Of a DNA stretch of 64,000 bases, positions 36,981 through 51,180 are shown one piece after another; within the stretch, counting starts at the first letter, position 1; each line of letters opens with the position of its first letter. The notes under the pieces were generated by a model, which did no database searches, was not told the DNA's origin, and worked only from the letters and a program-made list of their open reading frames with translations. The position numbers and the translations under genes were made by a program. This stretch comes from Xylocopa sonorina (taxonomy: Eukaryota; Arthropoda; Insecta; Hymenoptera; Apidae). The DNA lies in NCBI RefSeq assembly GCF_050948175.1, contig NW_027490244.1, positions 186,001 to 250,000 of the forward strand. Direction: 5' to 3'.

Positions 36981-38372
36981 CTACGTATCACAGCAATAGA
37001 GTTCTAATGCTTCTTAGATCGCGATATCGCATCTCATATCTGTGTTTCGTGATATGTTATAATATTCATTCCGTAGTGTCATGTAAACCTCGAATTCACT
37101 TCAAAAGAATGTAAATGCGACTATTGGTTGCTAGGAAATAGCGATTGCAGATGTCTAGGTATGATAGCAATAGTGCTCTAATGCTTCTCAAAACGCGATA
37201 TCGCATCTCATTTCTAAGTTTCCTGATAAGATATAATATTCATTGCGGATTGTCATGTACACCTCGCATTCACTTCAAAAGAATGTAAATGCGACACTTC
37301 CATGCTAGGAAATAGCGTCTGCAGATGTCTACGCGTCGAGGCAATAGAGTTGTAGTGCTTCTTAGAACGCGATATCGCATCTCACTTCCTTGTTTCATGA
37401 TGAGATATAATATTAATTGCGAAGTGTCATGTATACCTCGTATTCACATCAAAAGCATGTAACTGCGACTATTCCTTGCTAGGGCATAGCGTTTGCAGAT
37501 GCCTACGTATCGTAGCAATAGAGTTCTAATGCTTCTTAGATCGCGATATCGCATCTCATTTCTATGTTTCGTGATAAGTTATAGTATTCATTGCGAAGTG
37601 TCATGTATACCTCGTATTCCCTCCAAACGAATGTAAATGCGACACTTCCTTGCTAGGAAATGGCGTATTCAGATGTCTACGTATCGTAGCAATAGAGTTC
37701 TAATGCTACTTAAATCGCGATATCGCATCTCATTTATATGTTTCGTGATAAAATATAATATTCATCGCGAAGTGTCAGGTATACCTCGTATTCACTTCAA
37801 AAGAATGCAAATGCGACACTTCCATGCTAGGAAATAGCGTCTGCAGATGTCTACGCGTCAAGGCAATAGAGTTCTAATGCTTCTTAAAACGCGATATGGA
37901 ATCTCAATTCTATGTTTCATTATAAGATATAATATTCATTGCGAAGTGTCATGTATACCTCGAATTCACTTCAAAAGAATGTAAATGCGACACTTCCATG
38001 CTAGGGAATAGCGTTTGCAGATATCTCCGCATCGAGGAAATAGGGTTCTAATTCTTCTTAAGACGCGATATCGCATCTCACTTTTATGTTACATGATAAG
38101 ATATAATGTTCATTGCGAAGTGTCATATATACCTCGTATTCACTTCAAAAGAATGTAAATGCTAATCTTCCTTGCTAGGAAATAGCGTTTGCAGATGACT
38201 ACGTATCGTAGCAATGGAGTTCTAATACTTCTCAAAACGAGATATCGCATCTCATTTCTATGCTTCATGATAAGATATAATATTCATTGCGAAGTGTCAT
38301 GTATACCTCGTATTCACATCAAAAGAATGTAAATGCGACTATTCCTTGCTAGGGCATAGCGTTTGCAGATGC
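36981..38372 (+). repeat. 8-monomer higher-order repeat, unit 2 (1392 bp)
   Basis: Second copy with the same monomer order; differences are single bases such as GCGTCGAGGC versus GCGTCAAGGC near 37857. After 38373 the next run begins the same way but soon departs (GCTTCTAAATCGCG with small deletions), so a third copy is partial. Confidence 0.85.
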
Positions 38373-41300
38373 CTACGTATCGTAGCAATAGTGTTCTAAT
38401 GCTTCTAAATCGCGATATCGCATCTCATTTCTTTGTTTCGTGATATGTTATAATATTCATTCGGTAGTGTCATGTAAACCTCGAATTCACTTCAAAAGAA
38501 TGTAAATGCGACTATTGGTTGCTAGGAAATAGCGATTGCAGATGTCTAGGTATGATAGCAATAGTGCTCTAATGCTTCTCAAAACGCGATATCGCATCTC
38601 ATTTCTAAGTTTCCTGATAAGATATAATATTCATTGCGGATTGTCATGTACACCTCGTATTCACTTCAAAAGAATGTAAATGCGACACTTCCATGCTAGG
38701 AAATAGCGTTTGCAGATGACTACGTATCGGAGCAATGGACTTCTAATGCTTCTCAGGACGAGATATCGCATCTCATTTCTATGCTTCATGATAAGATATA
38801 ATATTCATTGCGAAGTGTCATGTATACCTCGTATTCCCTCCAAACGAATGTAAATGCGACACTTCCTTGCTAGGAAATGGCGTATTCAGATGTCTACGAA
38901 TCGTAGCAATAGAGTTCTAATGCTACTTAAACCGCGATATCGCATCTCATTTATATGTTTCGTGATAAGATATAATATTCATCGCGAAGTGTCAGGTATA
39001 CCTCGTAATCACTTCAAAAGAATATAAATGCGACACTTCCATGCTAGGAAATAGAGTCTGCAGATGTCTACGCGTCGAGGCAATAGAGTTCTAATGCTTC
39101 TTAGAACGCGATATCGAATCTCAATTCTATGTTTCATTATAAGATATAATATTCATTGCGAAGTGTCATGTATACCTCGAATTCACTTCAAAAGAATGTA
39201 AATGCGACACTTCCATGCTAGGAAATAGCGTTTGCAGATATCTCCGCATCGAGGAAATGGGGTTCTAATTCTTCTTAAGACGCGATATCGCATCTCACTT
39301 TTATGTTACATGATAAGATATAATGTTCATTGCGAAGTGTCATATATACCTCGTATTCACTTCAAAAGAATGTAAATGCTAATCTTCCTTGCTAGGAAAT
39401 AGCGTTTGCAGATGACTACGTATCGTAGCAATGGAGTTCTAATACTTCTCAAAACGAGATATCGCATCTCATTTCTATGCTTCATGATAAGATATAATAT
39501 TCATTGCGAAGTGTCATGTATACCTCGTATTCACATCAAAAGAATGTAAATGCGACACTTCCTTGCTAGGAAATAGAGTATTCAGATGTCTACGTATCGT
39601 AGCAATAAAGTTCTAATGCTACTTAAATCGCGATATCGCATCTCATTTATATGTTTCATGATAAGGTATAATATTCATTGCGAAGTGTCATGTATACCTC
39701 GTATTCACTTCAAAAGAATGTAAATGCGACTATTGGTTGCTAGGAAATAGCGTATTCAGATGTCTACGTTTCGTAGCAATAGAGTTCTAATGCTTCTTCG
39801 ATCGCGATGTCGCATCTCATTTCTATGTTTCGTGATAAGTTATAATATTCATTCCGAAGTGTCATGTAAACCTCGAATTCACTTCAAAAGAATGTAAATG
39901 CGACTATTGGTTGCTAGGAAATAGCGATTGCAGATGTCTACGTATCGTAGCAATAGAGTTCCAATGCTACTCAAAACGCGTTATAGTATCTCATTTCTAT
40001 GTTTCCTGATAAGATATAATATTCATTGCGATGTGTCATGTACACCTCGTATTCACTTCAAAAGAATGTAAATGCGACACTTCCATGCTAGGAAATAGCG
40101 TCTGCAGATGTCTACGCGTCAAGGCAATAGAGTTCTAATGCTTCTTAAAACGTGATATCGCATCTCACTTCTATGTTTCATGATAAGATATAATATTCAT
40201 TGCGAAGTGTCATGTATACCTCGTATTCACTTCAAAAGAATGTAAAAGCGACTATTTCTTTCTAGGAAATAGCATTTGCAGATGTCTAGGTATCGTAGCA
40301 ATAGTGTTCCAATGCTTCTCAACCCGCGATATCGCATCTCATTACTATGTTTCGTGATAAGTTATAATATTCATTCCGAAGTGTCATGTAAACCTCGAAT
40401 TCACTTCAAAAGAATGTAAATGCGGCTATTGGTTGCTAGGAAATAGCGGTTGCAGATGTCTACGTATCGTAGCAATAGAGTTCTAATGCTTCTCAAAACG
40501 CGATATCGCATCTCATTTCTATGTTTCCTGATAAAATATAATATTTATTGCGAAGTGTCATGTACACCTCATATTCACTTCAAAAGAATGTAAATGCGAC
40601 TATTCCATGCTAGGAAATAGCATTTGCTGATGTCCACGTATCGTAGCAATAGAGTTCTAATGCTTCTCGAAACGCGATATCGCATCTCATTTCTATGCTT
40701 CATGATAAGATATAATATTCATTGCGAAGTGTCATGTATACCTCGTATTCACATCAAAAGAATGTAAGTGCGATACTTCCATGCTAGGAAATAGCGTATT
40801 CAGATGTCCACGTATCGTAGCAATGGAGTTCTAATGCTACATATATCGCGATATCGCAACGCATTTCTACGCTTCGTGATAAGATACAATATTCATCGCG
40901 AAGTGCCATGTATACCTCGTATTCACTTCAAAAGAATGTAAATGCGACACTTTCATGCTGGGAAATAGCGTCTGCAGATGTCTACGCGTCGAGGCAATAG
41001 AGTACTAATGCTCCTTAAAACGCGATATCGCATCTCAATTCTATGTTTCATTATAAGATATAATATTCAATGCGAAGTGTCATGTATACCTCGTATTCAC
41101 ATCAAAAGAATGTAAATGCGACTATTACTTGCTAGGGCATAGCGTTTGCAGATGCCTACGTATCGTAGCAATAGAGTTCTAATGCTTCTTAGATCGCGAT
41201 ATCGCATCCCATTACTATGTTTCGTGATAAGTTATAATATACATTCCGAAGTGTCATGTAATCCTCGAATTCACTTCAAAAGAATGTAAATGCGGCTATT

Positions 41301-42474
41301 GGTTGCTAGGAAATAGCGATTGCAGATGTCTACGTATCGTAGCAATAGAGTTCTAATGCTTCTCAAAACGCGATATCGCATCTCATTTCTATGTTTCCTG
41401 ATAAGATATAATATTCATTGCGAAGTGTCATGTACACCTCGTATTCACTTCAAACGAATGTAAATGCGACTATTCCTTGCTAGGAAATAGCATTTGCAGA
41501 TGTCTACGTATCGTAGCAATAGAGTTCTAATGCTTCTCAAAACGCGATATCGCATCACATTTCTATGCTTCATGATAAGATATAATATTCATCGCGAAGT
41601 GTCATGTGCACCTCGTATTCACTTCAAAAGAATGTAAATGCGACACTTCCATGCTAGGAAATAGCGTCTGCAGATATCTCCGCATCGAGGCAATAGGGTT
41701 CTAATGCTTCTTAAAACGCGATATCGCATCTCATATCTATGATTCGTGATAAGTTAGAATATTCATTTCGAAGTGTCATGTATACCTCGAATTCTCTTCA
41801 AAAGAATGTTAATGCGAGACTTCCATGCTAGGAAATAGCGTTTGCAGATATCTTCGCATCGAGGCAATAGGGTTCTAGTGCTTCTTAAAACGCGATATCG
41901 CATCTCACTTCTATGTTACATGATAAGATATAATGTTCAGTGCGAAGTGTTCTGTATACCTCGTATTCACTTCAAAAGAATGTAAATGCGACTACTGCCT
42001 GCTAGGAAATAGCGTTTGCAGATGTCTACGTATCGTAGCAATAGCGTTCTAATGCTACTTAAATCGCGACATCACACCTCATTTCTATGTTTCGTGATAA
42101 GATATAATATTCATTGCGAAGTGTCATGTACACCTCGTATTCACTTCAAAAGAATGTAAATGCGACACTTCCATGCTAGGAAATAGCGTCTGCAGAAGTC
42201 TTCGCGTCGAGGCAATAGAATTCTTATGCTTCTTAAAACGCGATATCGCAACTCACTTCTACGTTTGGTGATAAGATATAATATTCAATGCGAAGTGTCA
42301 CGTATACCTCGTATTCACTTCAAAAGAATGTAAATGCGACAATTCCATGCTAGGAAATAGCGTTTGCAGATGTCTACGTATCGTAGCAATAGAGTTCTAA
42401 TGCTTCACAAAACGAGATGCCTCATTTCATTTCTATGTTCCGTGATAAGATATAATATTCATTGTGGAGTGTCA

Positions 42475-43518
42475 TGTATACCTCGTATTCACTTCAAATG
42501 AATGTAAATGCGACACTTCCATGCTAGGAAATAGCGTTTGCAGATGTCTACGTATCGTAGCAGTAGAGTTCTAATGCTTCTTAAAACGCGATATCGCATC
42601 TCACTGCTATGTTTCATGATAAGATATAATATTCATTATGGAGTGATATGTATACCTCGTACTCACTTCAAAAGAATGTAAATGCGACCCTTCCATGCTA
42701 GGGAATAGCCTTTGCGGATGACTACGTATCGTAGCAATAGAGTTCTAATGCTTCTTAGAACGCGATATCGCATCTCACTTTTATGTTTCATGATAAGATA
42801 TAATATTCATTGCGAAGTGTCATGTATATCTCGTATTCACATCAAAAGAATGTAAATGCGACACTTCCATGCTAGGAAATAGCGTTTGCAGATGTCTACG
42901 TATCGCAGCTACAGAGTTCCAATGCTTCCTAAAACGCGATATCGCATCTCCCTTCTATGTTTCATGATAAGGTATAATATTCATTGCGAAGTGTCATGTA
43001 TACCTCGTATTCACTTCAAATGAATGTAAATGCGACACTTCCATGCTAGGAAATAGCGTTTGCAGATGTCTACGTATCGTAGCAATAGAGTTCTAATGCT
43101 TCTTAAAATGCGATATCGCATCTCACTGCTATGTTTCATGATAAGATATAATATTCATTATGGAGTGATATGTATACCTCGTACTCACTTCAAAAGAATG
43201 TAAATGCGACCCTTCCATGCTAGGGAATAGCCTTTGCAGATGACTACGTATCGTAGCAATAGAGTTCTAATGCTTCTTAGAACGCGATATCGCATCTCAC
43301 TTTTATGTTTCATGATAAGATATAATATTCATTGCGAAGTGTCATGTATATCTCGTACTCACATCAAAAGAATGTAAATGCGACACTTCCATGCTAGGAA
43401 ATAGCGTTTGCAGATGTCTACGTATCTCAGCTATAGAGTTCCAATGCTTCCTAAAACGCGATATCGCATCTCCCTTCTATGTTTCATGATAAGGTATAAT
43501 ATTCATTGCGAAGTGTCA
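42475..43518 (+). repeat. 3-monomer higher-order repeat (522 bp, 2 copies)
   Basis: GCGACCC is at 42684 and 43206, and the unit starts TGTATACCTCGTATTC at 42475, 42997 and 43519, all in steps of 522 bp. The three monomers carry CTCACTGCTATG, then GTGATATGTATACC with GCGACCC, then CGCAGCTACAG or CTCAGCTATAG. The next turn loses the GCGACCC monomer, so the register changes after 43518. Confidence 0.83.
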
Positions 43519-45108
43519 TGTATACCTCGTATTCACTTCAAATGAATGTAAGTGCGACACTTCCATGCTGGGAAATAGCATTTGCAGATGCCTACGTATC
43601 GTAGCAATAGAGTTCTAATGCTTCTTAACACGCGATATCGCATCTCACTGCTATGTTTCATGAGAAGATATAATATTCATTGCGAAGTGTCATGTATATC
43701 TCGTATTCACATCAAAAGAATGTAAATGCGACACTTCCATGCTAGGGAATAGCGTTTGCAGATGTCTACGTATCGCAGCAATAGAGTTCCAATGCCTCCT
43801 AAAACGCGATATCGCACCACTCTTCTATGTTTCATGATAAGGTATAATATTCATAGCGAAGTGTCATGTATACCTCGTATTCACTTCAAATGAATGTAAA
43901 TGCGACACTTCCATGCTAGGAAATAGCGTTTGCAGATGCCTACGTATCGTAGCAATAGAGTTCTAATGCTTCTTAACACGCGATATCGCATCTCACTGCT
44001 ATGATTCATGATAAGATATAATATTCATTATGGAGTTATATGTATACCTCGTACTCACTTCAAAAGAATGTAAATGCGACCCTTCCATGCTAGGGAATAG
44101 CCTTTTCAGATGTCTACGTATCGTAGAAATAGAGTTCTAATGCTTCTTAAAACGCGATATCGCATCTCACTGCTATGTTTCATGAGAAGATATAATGTTC
44201 ATTGCGAAGTGTCATGTATATCTGGTATTCACATCAAAAGAATGTAAATGAGACACTTCCATGCTAGGGAATAGCGTTTGCAGATGTCTACGTATCGCAG
44301 CAATAGAGTTCCAATGCTTCCTAAAACGCGATATCGCATCACTCTTCTATGTTTCATGATAAGGTATAATATTCATAGCGAAGTGTCATGTATACCTCGT
44401 ATTCACTTCAAATGAATGTAAATGCGACACTTCCATGCTAGGAAATAGCGTTTGCAGATGTCTACGTATCGTAGAAATAGAGTTCTAATGCTTCTTAAAA
44501 CGCGATATCGCATCTCACTGCTATGTTTCATGATAAGATATAATATTCATTGCGAAGTGTCATGTATATCTCGTATTCACATCAAAAGAATGTAAATGCG
44601 ACACTTCCATGCTAGGAAATAGCGTTTGCAGATGTCTACGTATCGTAGCAATAGATTTCTAATGCTTCTTAAAACGCTATATCGCATCTCACTGCTATGT
44701 TTCATGAAAAGATATAATATTCATTGCGACGTGTCATGTATACCTAGTATTCACTTCAAAACAATGTAAATAAGACACTTCCATGCTAGGAAATAGCGTT
44801 TGCAGATGTCTACGTATCGTAGCAATAGAGTTCTAATGCTTCTTAGAACGCGATATCGCATCTCACATCTATGTTTCATGATAAGATATAATATTCATTG
44901 CGAAGTGTCATGTATACCTCGTATTCACTTCAAAAGAATGTAAATATGACACTTCGATGCTAGGAAATAGCATTTGCAGATGTCTACGTATCGTAGCAAT
45001 AGAGTTCTAATGCGTCTTAAAACGAGATGCCGCATTTCATTTCTATGTTTCGTGATAAGATATAATATTCATTGTGGAGTGTTATGTATTCCTCGTATTC
45101 ACTTCAGT

Positions 45109-45141
45109 GGAATGCCAGTGGAATGTAAGTGTAATGCTAGG
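45109..45141 (+). repeat. Second copy of the aberrant monomer lacking one dyad arm
   Basis: GTGGAATGCCAGTGGAATGT followed by AAGTGTAATGCTAGG is the same rearranged form as at 15848 with two base changes. Its two homes are about 29 kb apart, both in blocks of the CTTCCATGCTAGG type. Confidence 0.75.
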
Positions 45142-45440
45142 AAATAGAGTTTGCAGATGTCTACGCATATTAGCAATAGAGTTCTAATGCTTCTCAAAAC
45201 GCGATATAGCACCTCATTCCTATGTCTCATGATAAGATATAATCTTCATTGCGAAGTGTCATGTGTATCTCGTATTCACTTCAAAAGAATGTAAATGCGA
45301 CACTTCCATGCTAGGAAATAGCGTTTGCAGATGTCTACGTATCGCAGCAATAGAGTTCTAATGCTCCCTAAAATGCGATATCGCACCTCTCTTCTATGTT
45401 TCATGATAAGGTATAATATTCATTGCGAAGTGTCATGTAT

Positions 45441-48400
45441 ACCTCGAATTCACTTCAAAAGAATGTAAATGCGACACTTCCATGCTAGGAAATAGCGTTT
45501 GCAGATATCTCCGCATCGAGGAAATAGGGTTCTAATTCTTCTTAAGACGCGATATCGCATCTCACTTTTATGTTACATGATAAGATATAATGTTCATTGC
45601 GAAGTGTCATATATACATCGTATTCACTTCAAAAGAATGTAAATGCTAATCTTCCTTGCTAGGAAATAGCGTTTGCAGATGACTACGTATCGTAGCAATG
45701 GAGTTCTAATACCTCTCAAAACGAGATATCGCATCTCATATCTATGCTTCATGATAAGATATAATATTCATTGCGAAGTGTCATGTATACCTCGTATTCA
45801 CATCAAAAGAATGTAAATGCGACACTTCCTTCCTAGGAAATAGAGTATTCGGATGTCTACGTATCGTGGCAATAGAGTTCCAATGCTACTTAAATCGCGA
45901 TATCGCATCTCATTTCTATGTTTCGTGATAAGATATAATATTCATTGCGAAAGCGTCATGTATACCTCGTATTCACTTCAAAAGAATGTGAATGCGACTA
46001 TTGGTTGCTAGGAAATAGCGATTGCAGATGTCTACGTATCGTAGCAATAGAGTTCTAATGCTTCTCAAAACGCGATATCGCATCTCATTTCTATGTTTCC
46101 TGATAAGATATAGTATTCATCGCGAAGTGTCATGCATACCTCGTATTCACTTCAAAAGAATGTAAATGCGACACTTCCATGCTAGGAAACAGCGTCTGCA
46201 GATGCCTACGCGTCGAGGCAATAGAGTTCTAATGCTTCTTAAAACGCGATATCGCATGTCAATTCTATGTTTCATTATAAGATATAATATTCATTGCGAA
46301 GTGTCATGTATACCTCGTATTCACATCAAAAGAATGTAAATGCGACTATTCCTTGCTAGGGCATAGCGTTTGCAGATGCCTACGTATCGTAACAATAGAG
46401 CTCTAATGCTTCTTAGATCGCGATATCGCATCTCATTTCTATGTTTCGTGATAAGTTATAATATTCATTCCGAAGTGTCATGTAAACCTCGAATTCACTT
46501 CAAAAGAATGTAAATGCGACTATTGGTTGCTAGGAAATAGCGATTGCAGATGTGTACGTATCGTAGCAATAGGGTTCTAATGCTTCTCAAAACGCGTTAT
46601 AGTATCTCATTTCTATGTTTCCTGATAAGATATAATATTCATTGCGATGTGTCATGTACACCTCGTATTCACTTCAAAAGAATGTAAATGCGAATCTTCC
46701 TTGCTAGGAAATAGCGTTTGCAGATGACTACGTATCGGAGCAAAGGAGTTGTAATGCTTCTCAAAACGAGATATCGCATCTCATTTCTATGCTTCATGAT
46801 AAGATATAAAATTCATTGCGAAGTGTCATGTATACCTCGTATTCCCTCCAAACGAATGTAAATGCGACACTTCCTTGCTAGGAAATGGCGTATCCAGATG
46901 TCTACGTATCGTAGCAATAAAGTTCTAATGCTACTTAAATCGCGATATCGCATCTCATTTATATGTTTCGTGACAAGATATAATATTCATCGCGAAGTGT
47001 CAGGTATACCTCGTATTCACTTCAAAAGAATGTAAATGTGGCACTTCCATGCTAGGAAATAGCGTCTGCAGATGTCTACGCGTCGAGGGAATATAGTTCT
47101 AATGCTTCCTAAAACGCGATATCGAATCTCTCTTCTATGTTTCATGATAAGATATAATATTCATTGCGAAGTGTCATGTATACCTCGTATTCACATCAAA
47201 AGAATGTAAATGCGACTATTCCTTGCTAGGGCATAGCGTTTGCAGATGCCTACGTATCACAGCAATAGAGTTCTAATGCTTCTTAGATCGCGATATCGCA
47301 TCTCATTTCTATGTTTCGTGATATGTTGTAATATTCATTCCGTAGTGTCATGTAAACCTCGAATTCACTTCAAAAGAATGTAAATGCGACTATTGGTTGC
47401 TAGGAAATAGCGATTGCAGATGTCTAGGTATGATAGCAATAGTGCTCTAATGCTTCTCAAAACGCGATATCGCATCTCATTTCTAAGTTTCCTGATAAGA
47501 TATAATATTCATTGCGGATTGTCATGTACACCTCGCATTCACTTCAAAAGAATGTAAATGCGACACTTCCATGCTAGGAAATAGCGTCTGCAGATGTCTA
47601 CGCGTCGAGGCAATAGAGTTGTAATGCTTCTTAGAACGCGATATCGCATCTCACTTCCTTGTTTCATGATAAGATATAATATTAATTGCGAAGTGTCATG
47701 TATACCTCGTATTCACATCAAAAGAATGTAAATGCGACTATTCCTTGCTAGGGCATAGCGATTGCAGATGTCTATGTATCGTAGCAATAGAGTTCTAATG
47801 CTACTTAAATCGCGATATCGCATCTCATTTATATGTTTCGTGATAAGATATAATATTCATCGCGAAGTGTCAGGTATACCTCGTAATCACTTCAAAAGAA
47901 TATAAATGCGACACTTCCATGCTAGGAAATAGAGTCTGCAGATGTCTACGCGTCGAGGCAATAGAGTTCTAATGCTTCTTAAAACGCGATATCGAATCTC
48001 TCTTCTATGTTACATGATAGGATATAATATTCATTGCGAAGTGTCATGTATACCTCGTATTCCCTCCAAACGAATGTAAATGCGACACTTCCTTGCTAGG
48101 AAATGGCGTATTCAGATGTCTACGTATCGTAGCAATAGAGTTCTAATGCTACTTAAATCGCGATATCGCATCTCATTTATATGTTTCGTGATAAGATATA
48201 ATATTCATCGCGAATTGTCAGGTATACCTCGTATTCACTTCAAAAGAATGTAAATGCGACACTTCCATGCTAGGAAATAGCGTCCGCAGATGTCTACGCG
48301 TCGAGGCAATAGAGTTCTAATGCTTCTTAAAACGCGATATCGAATCTCAATTCTATGTTTCATTACAAGATATAATATTCATTGCGAAGTGTCATGTATA

Positions 48401-51180
48401 CCTCGAATTCACTTCAAAAGTATGTAAATGCGACACTTCCATGCTAGGAAATAGCGTTTGCAGATATCTCCGCATCGAGGAAATAGGGTTCTAATTCTTC
48501 TTAAGACGCGATATCGCATCTCACTTTTATGTTACATGATAAGATATAATGTTCTTTGCGAAGTGTCATATATACCTCGTATTCACTTCAAAAGAATGTA
48601 AATGCTAATCTTCCTTGCTAGGAAATAGCGTTTGCAGATGACTACGTATCGTAGCAATGGAGTTCTAATACTTCTCAAAACGAGATATCGCATCTCATTT
48701 CTATGCTTCATGATAAGATATAATATTCATTGAGAAGTGTCATGTATACCTCGTATTCACATCAAAAGAATGTAAATGCGACTATTCCTTGCTAGGGCAT
48801 AGCGTTTGCAGATGCCTACGTATCGTAGCAATAGAGTTCTAATGCTTCTAAATCGCGATATCGCATCTCATTTCTTTGTTTCGTGATATGTTATAATATT
48901 CATTCGGTAGTGTCATGTAAACCTCGAATTCACTTCAAAAGAATGTAAATGCGACTATTGGTTGCTAGGAAATAGCGATTGCAGATGTCTAGGTATGATA
49001 GCAATGGTGCTCTAATGCTTCTCAAAACGCGATATCGCATCTCATTTCTAAGTTTCCTGATAAGATATAATATTCATTGCGGATTGTCATGTACACCTCG
49101 TATTCACTTCAAACGAATGTAAATGCGACACTTCCATGCTAGGAAATAGCGTTTGCAGATGACTACGTATCGGAGCAATGGAGTTCTAATGCTTCTCAAG
49201 ACGAGATATCGCATCTCATTTCTATGCTTCATGATAAGATATAATATTCATTGCGAAGTGTCATGTATACCTCGTATTCCCTCCAAACGAATGTAAATGC
49301 GACTCTTCCTTGCTAGGAAATGGCGTATTCAGATGTCTACGTATCGTAGCAATAGAGTTCTAATGCTACTTAAATCGCGATATCGCATCTCATTTATATG
49401 TTTCGTGATAAGATATAATATTCATCGCGAAGTGTCAGGTATACCTCGTAATCACTTCAAAAGAATATAAATGCGACACTTCCATGCTAGGAAATAGAGT
49501 CTGCAGATGTCTACGCGTCGAGGCAATAGAGTTCTAATGCTTCTTAAAACGCGATATCGAATCTCTCTTCTATGTTACATGATAGGATATAATATTCATT
49601 GCGAAGTGTCATGTATACCTCGTATTCCCTCCAAACGAATGTAAATGCGACACTTCCTTGCTAGGAAATAGCGTTTGCAGATATCTCCGCATCGAGGAAA
49701 TAGGGTTCTAATTCTTCTTAAGACGCGATATCGCATCCCACTTTTATGTTACATGATAAGATATAATGTTCATTGCGAAGTGTCATATATACCTCGTATT
49801 CACTTCAAAAGAATGTAAATGCTAATCTTCCTTGCTAGGAAATAGCGTTTGCAGATGACTACTTATCGTAGCAATGGAGTTCTAATACTTCTCAAAACGA
49901 GATATCGCATCTCATTTCTATGCTTCATGATAAGATATAATATTCATTGCGAAGTGTCATGTATACCTCGTATTCACATCAAAAGAATGTAAATGCGACA
50001 CTTCCTTGCTAGGAAATAGAGTATTCAGATGTCTACGTATCGTGGCAATAGAGTTCCAATGCTACTTAAATCGCGATATCGCATCTAATTTCTATGTTTC
50101 GTGATAAGATATAATATTCATTGCGAAAGCGTCATGTATACCTCGTATTCACTTCAAAAGAATGTAAATGCGACTATTGGTTGCTAGGAAATAGCGTCTG
50201 CAGATGCCTACGCGTCGAGGCAATAGAGTTCTAATGCTTCTTAAAACGCGATATCGCATGTCAATTCTATGTTTCATTATAAGATATAATATTCATTGCG
50301 AAGTGTCATGTATACCTCGTATTCACATCAAAAGAATGTAAATGCGACTATTCCTTGCTAGGGCATAGCGTTTGCAGATGCCTACGTATCGTAACAATAG
50401 AGCTCTAATGCTTCTTAGATCGCGATATCGCATCTCATTTCTATGTTTCGTGATATGTTATAATATTCATTCCGAAGTGTCATGTAAACCTCGAATTCAC
50501 TTCAAAAGAATGTAAATGCGACTATTGGTTGCTAGGAAATAGCGATTGCAGATGTGTACGTATCGTAGCAATAGGGTTCTAATGCTTCTCAAAACGCGTT
50601 ATAGTATCTCATTTCTATGTTTCCTGATAAGATATAATATTCATTGCGATGTGTCATGTACACCTCGTATTCACTTCAAAAGAATGTAAATGCGAATCTT
50701 CCTTGCTAGGAAATAGCGTTTGCAGATGTCTACGTATCGTAGCAATAGAGTTCCAATGCTACTCAAAACGCGTTATAGTATCTCATTTCTATGTTTCCTG
50801 ATAAGATATAATATTCATTGCGATGTGTCATGTGCACCTCGTATTCACATCAAAAGAATGTAAATGCGACACTTCCATGCTAGGAAATAGCGTCTGCAGA
50901 TGTCTACGCGTCAAGGCAATAGAGTTCTAATGCTTCTTAAAACGTGATATCGCATCTCAGTTCTATGTTTCATGATAAGATATATTATTCATTGCGAAGT
51001 GTCATGTATACCTCGTATTCACTTCAAAAGAATGTAAAAGCGACTATTTCTTTCTAGGAAATAGCATTTGCAGATGTCTAGGTATCGTAGCAATAGAGTT
51101 CTAATGCTTCTCAAAACGCGATATCGCATCTCATTTCTATGTTTCATTATAAGATGTAATATTCATTGCGAAGTGTCATG
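45441..51180 (+). repeat. 174-bp satellite, second block of the GCGTCGAGGC / ATTGGTTGC type
   Basis: About 33 monomers with the marker words of 31841-41990. The ordered set with GATGTGTACGTATCG at 46552 matches that at 34021, about 72 monomers upstream. Inside this block a 24-monomer offset is visible: the variant GCGAAAGCGTCATG, with extra bases against the usual GCGAAGTGTCATG, occurs at 45947 and 50123, 4176 bp = 24 x 174 apart, with similar neighbours. No gene is seen. Confidence 0.9.

Larger units (their letters stand above)
31841..41990 (+). repeat. 174-bp satellite, block with GCGTCGAGGC and ATTGGTTGC variants
   Basis: About 58 monomers. Marker words are CTACGCGTCGAGGCAATAG, GCGACTATTGGTTGCTAGG, GACTATTCCTTGCTAGGGC, TATTCCCTCCAAACGAATG and GATATCTCCGCATCGAGG. 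Several markers recur in fixed order, which defines the 7- and 8-monomer repeats listed separately. Most copies carry the palindromic GCGATATCGC. The same marker set returns at about 45440-51180. No gene is seen. Confidence 0.93.
41991..45440 (+). repeat. 174-bp satellite, block with CATTATGGAGTG and CTCACTGCTATG variants
   Basis: About 20 monomers resembling those at 12783-19780: CTTCCATGCTAGG, GCGACCCTTCCATGCTAGGG, TATATCTCGTATTCACATC and ATCTCACTGCTATG. It lies between two blocks of the GCGTCGAGGC type, so the array is a mosaic rather than a smooth gradient. No gene is seen. Confidence 0.92.

Noticed and set aside
29700..37837. Plus-strand frames with MRHFLARK and YNIHCEVS-like peptides
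   Set aside because: Same cause as above, on the other strand; opened by random loss of the TAG in GGAAATAGCG.
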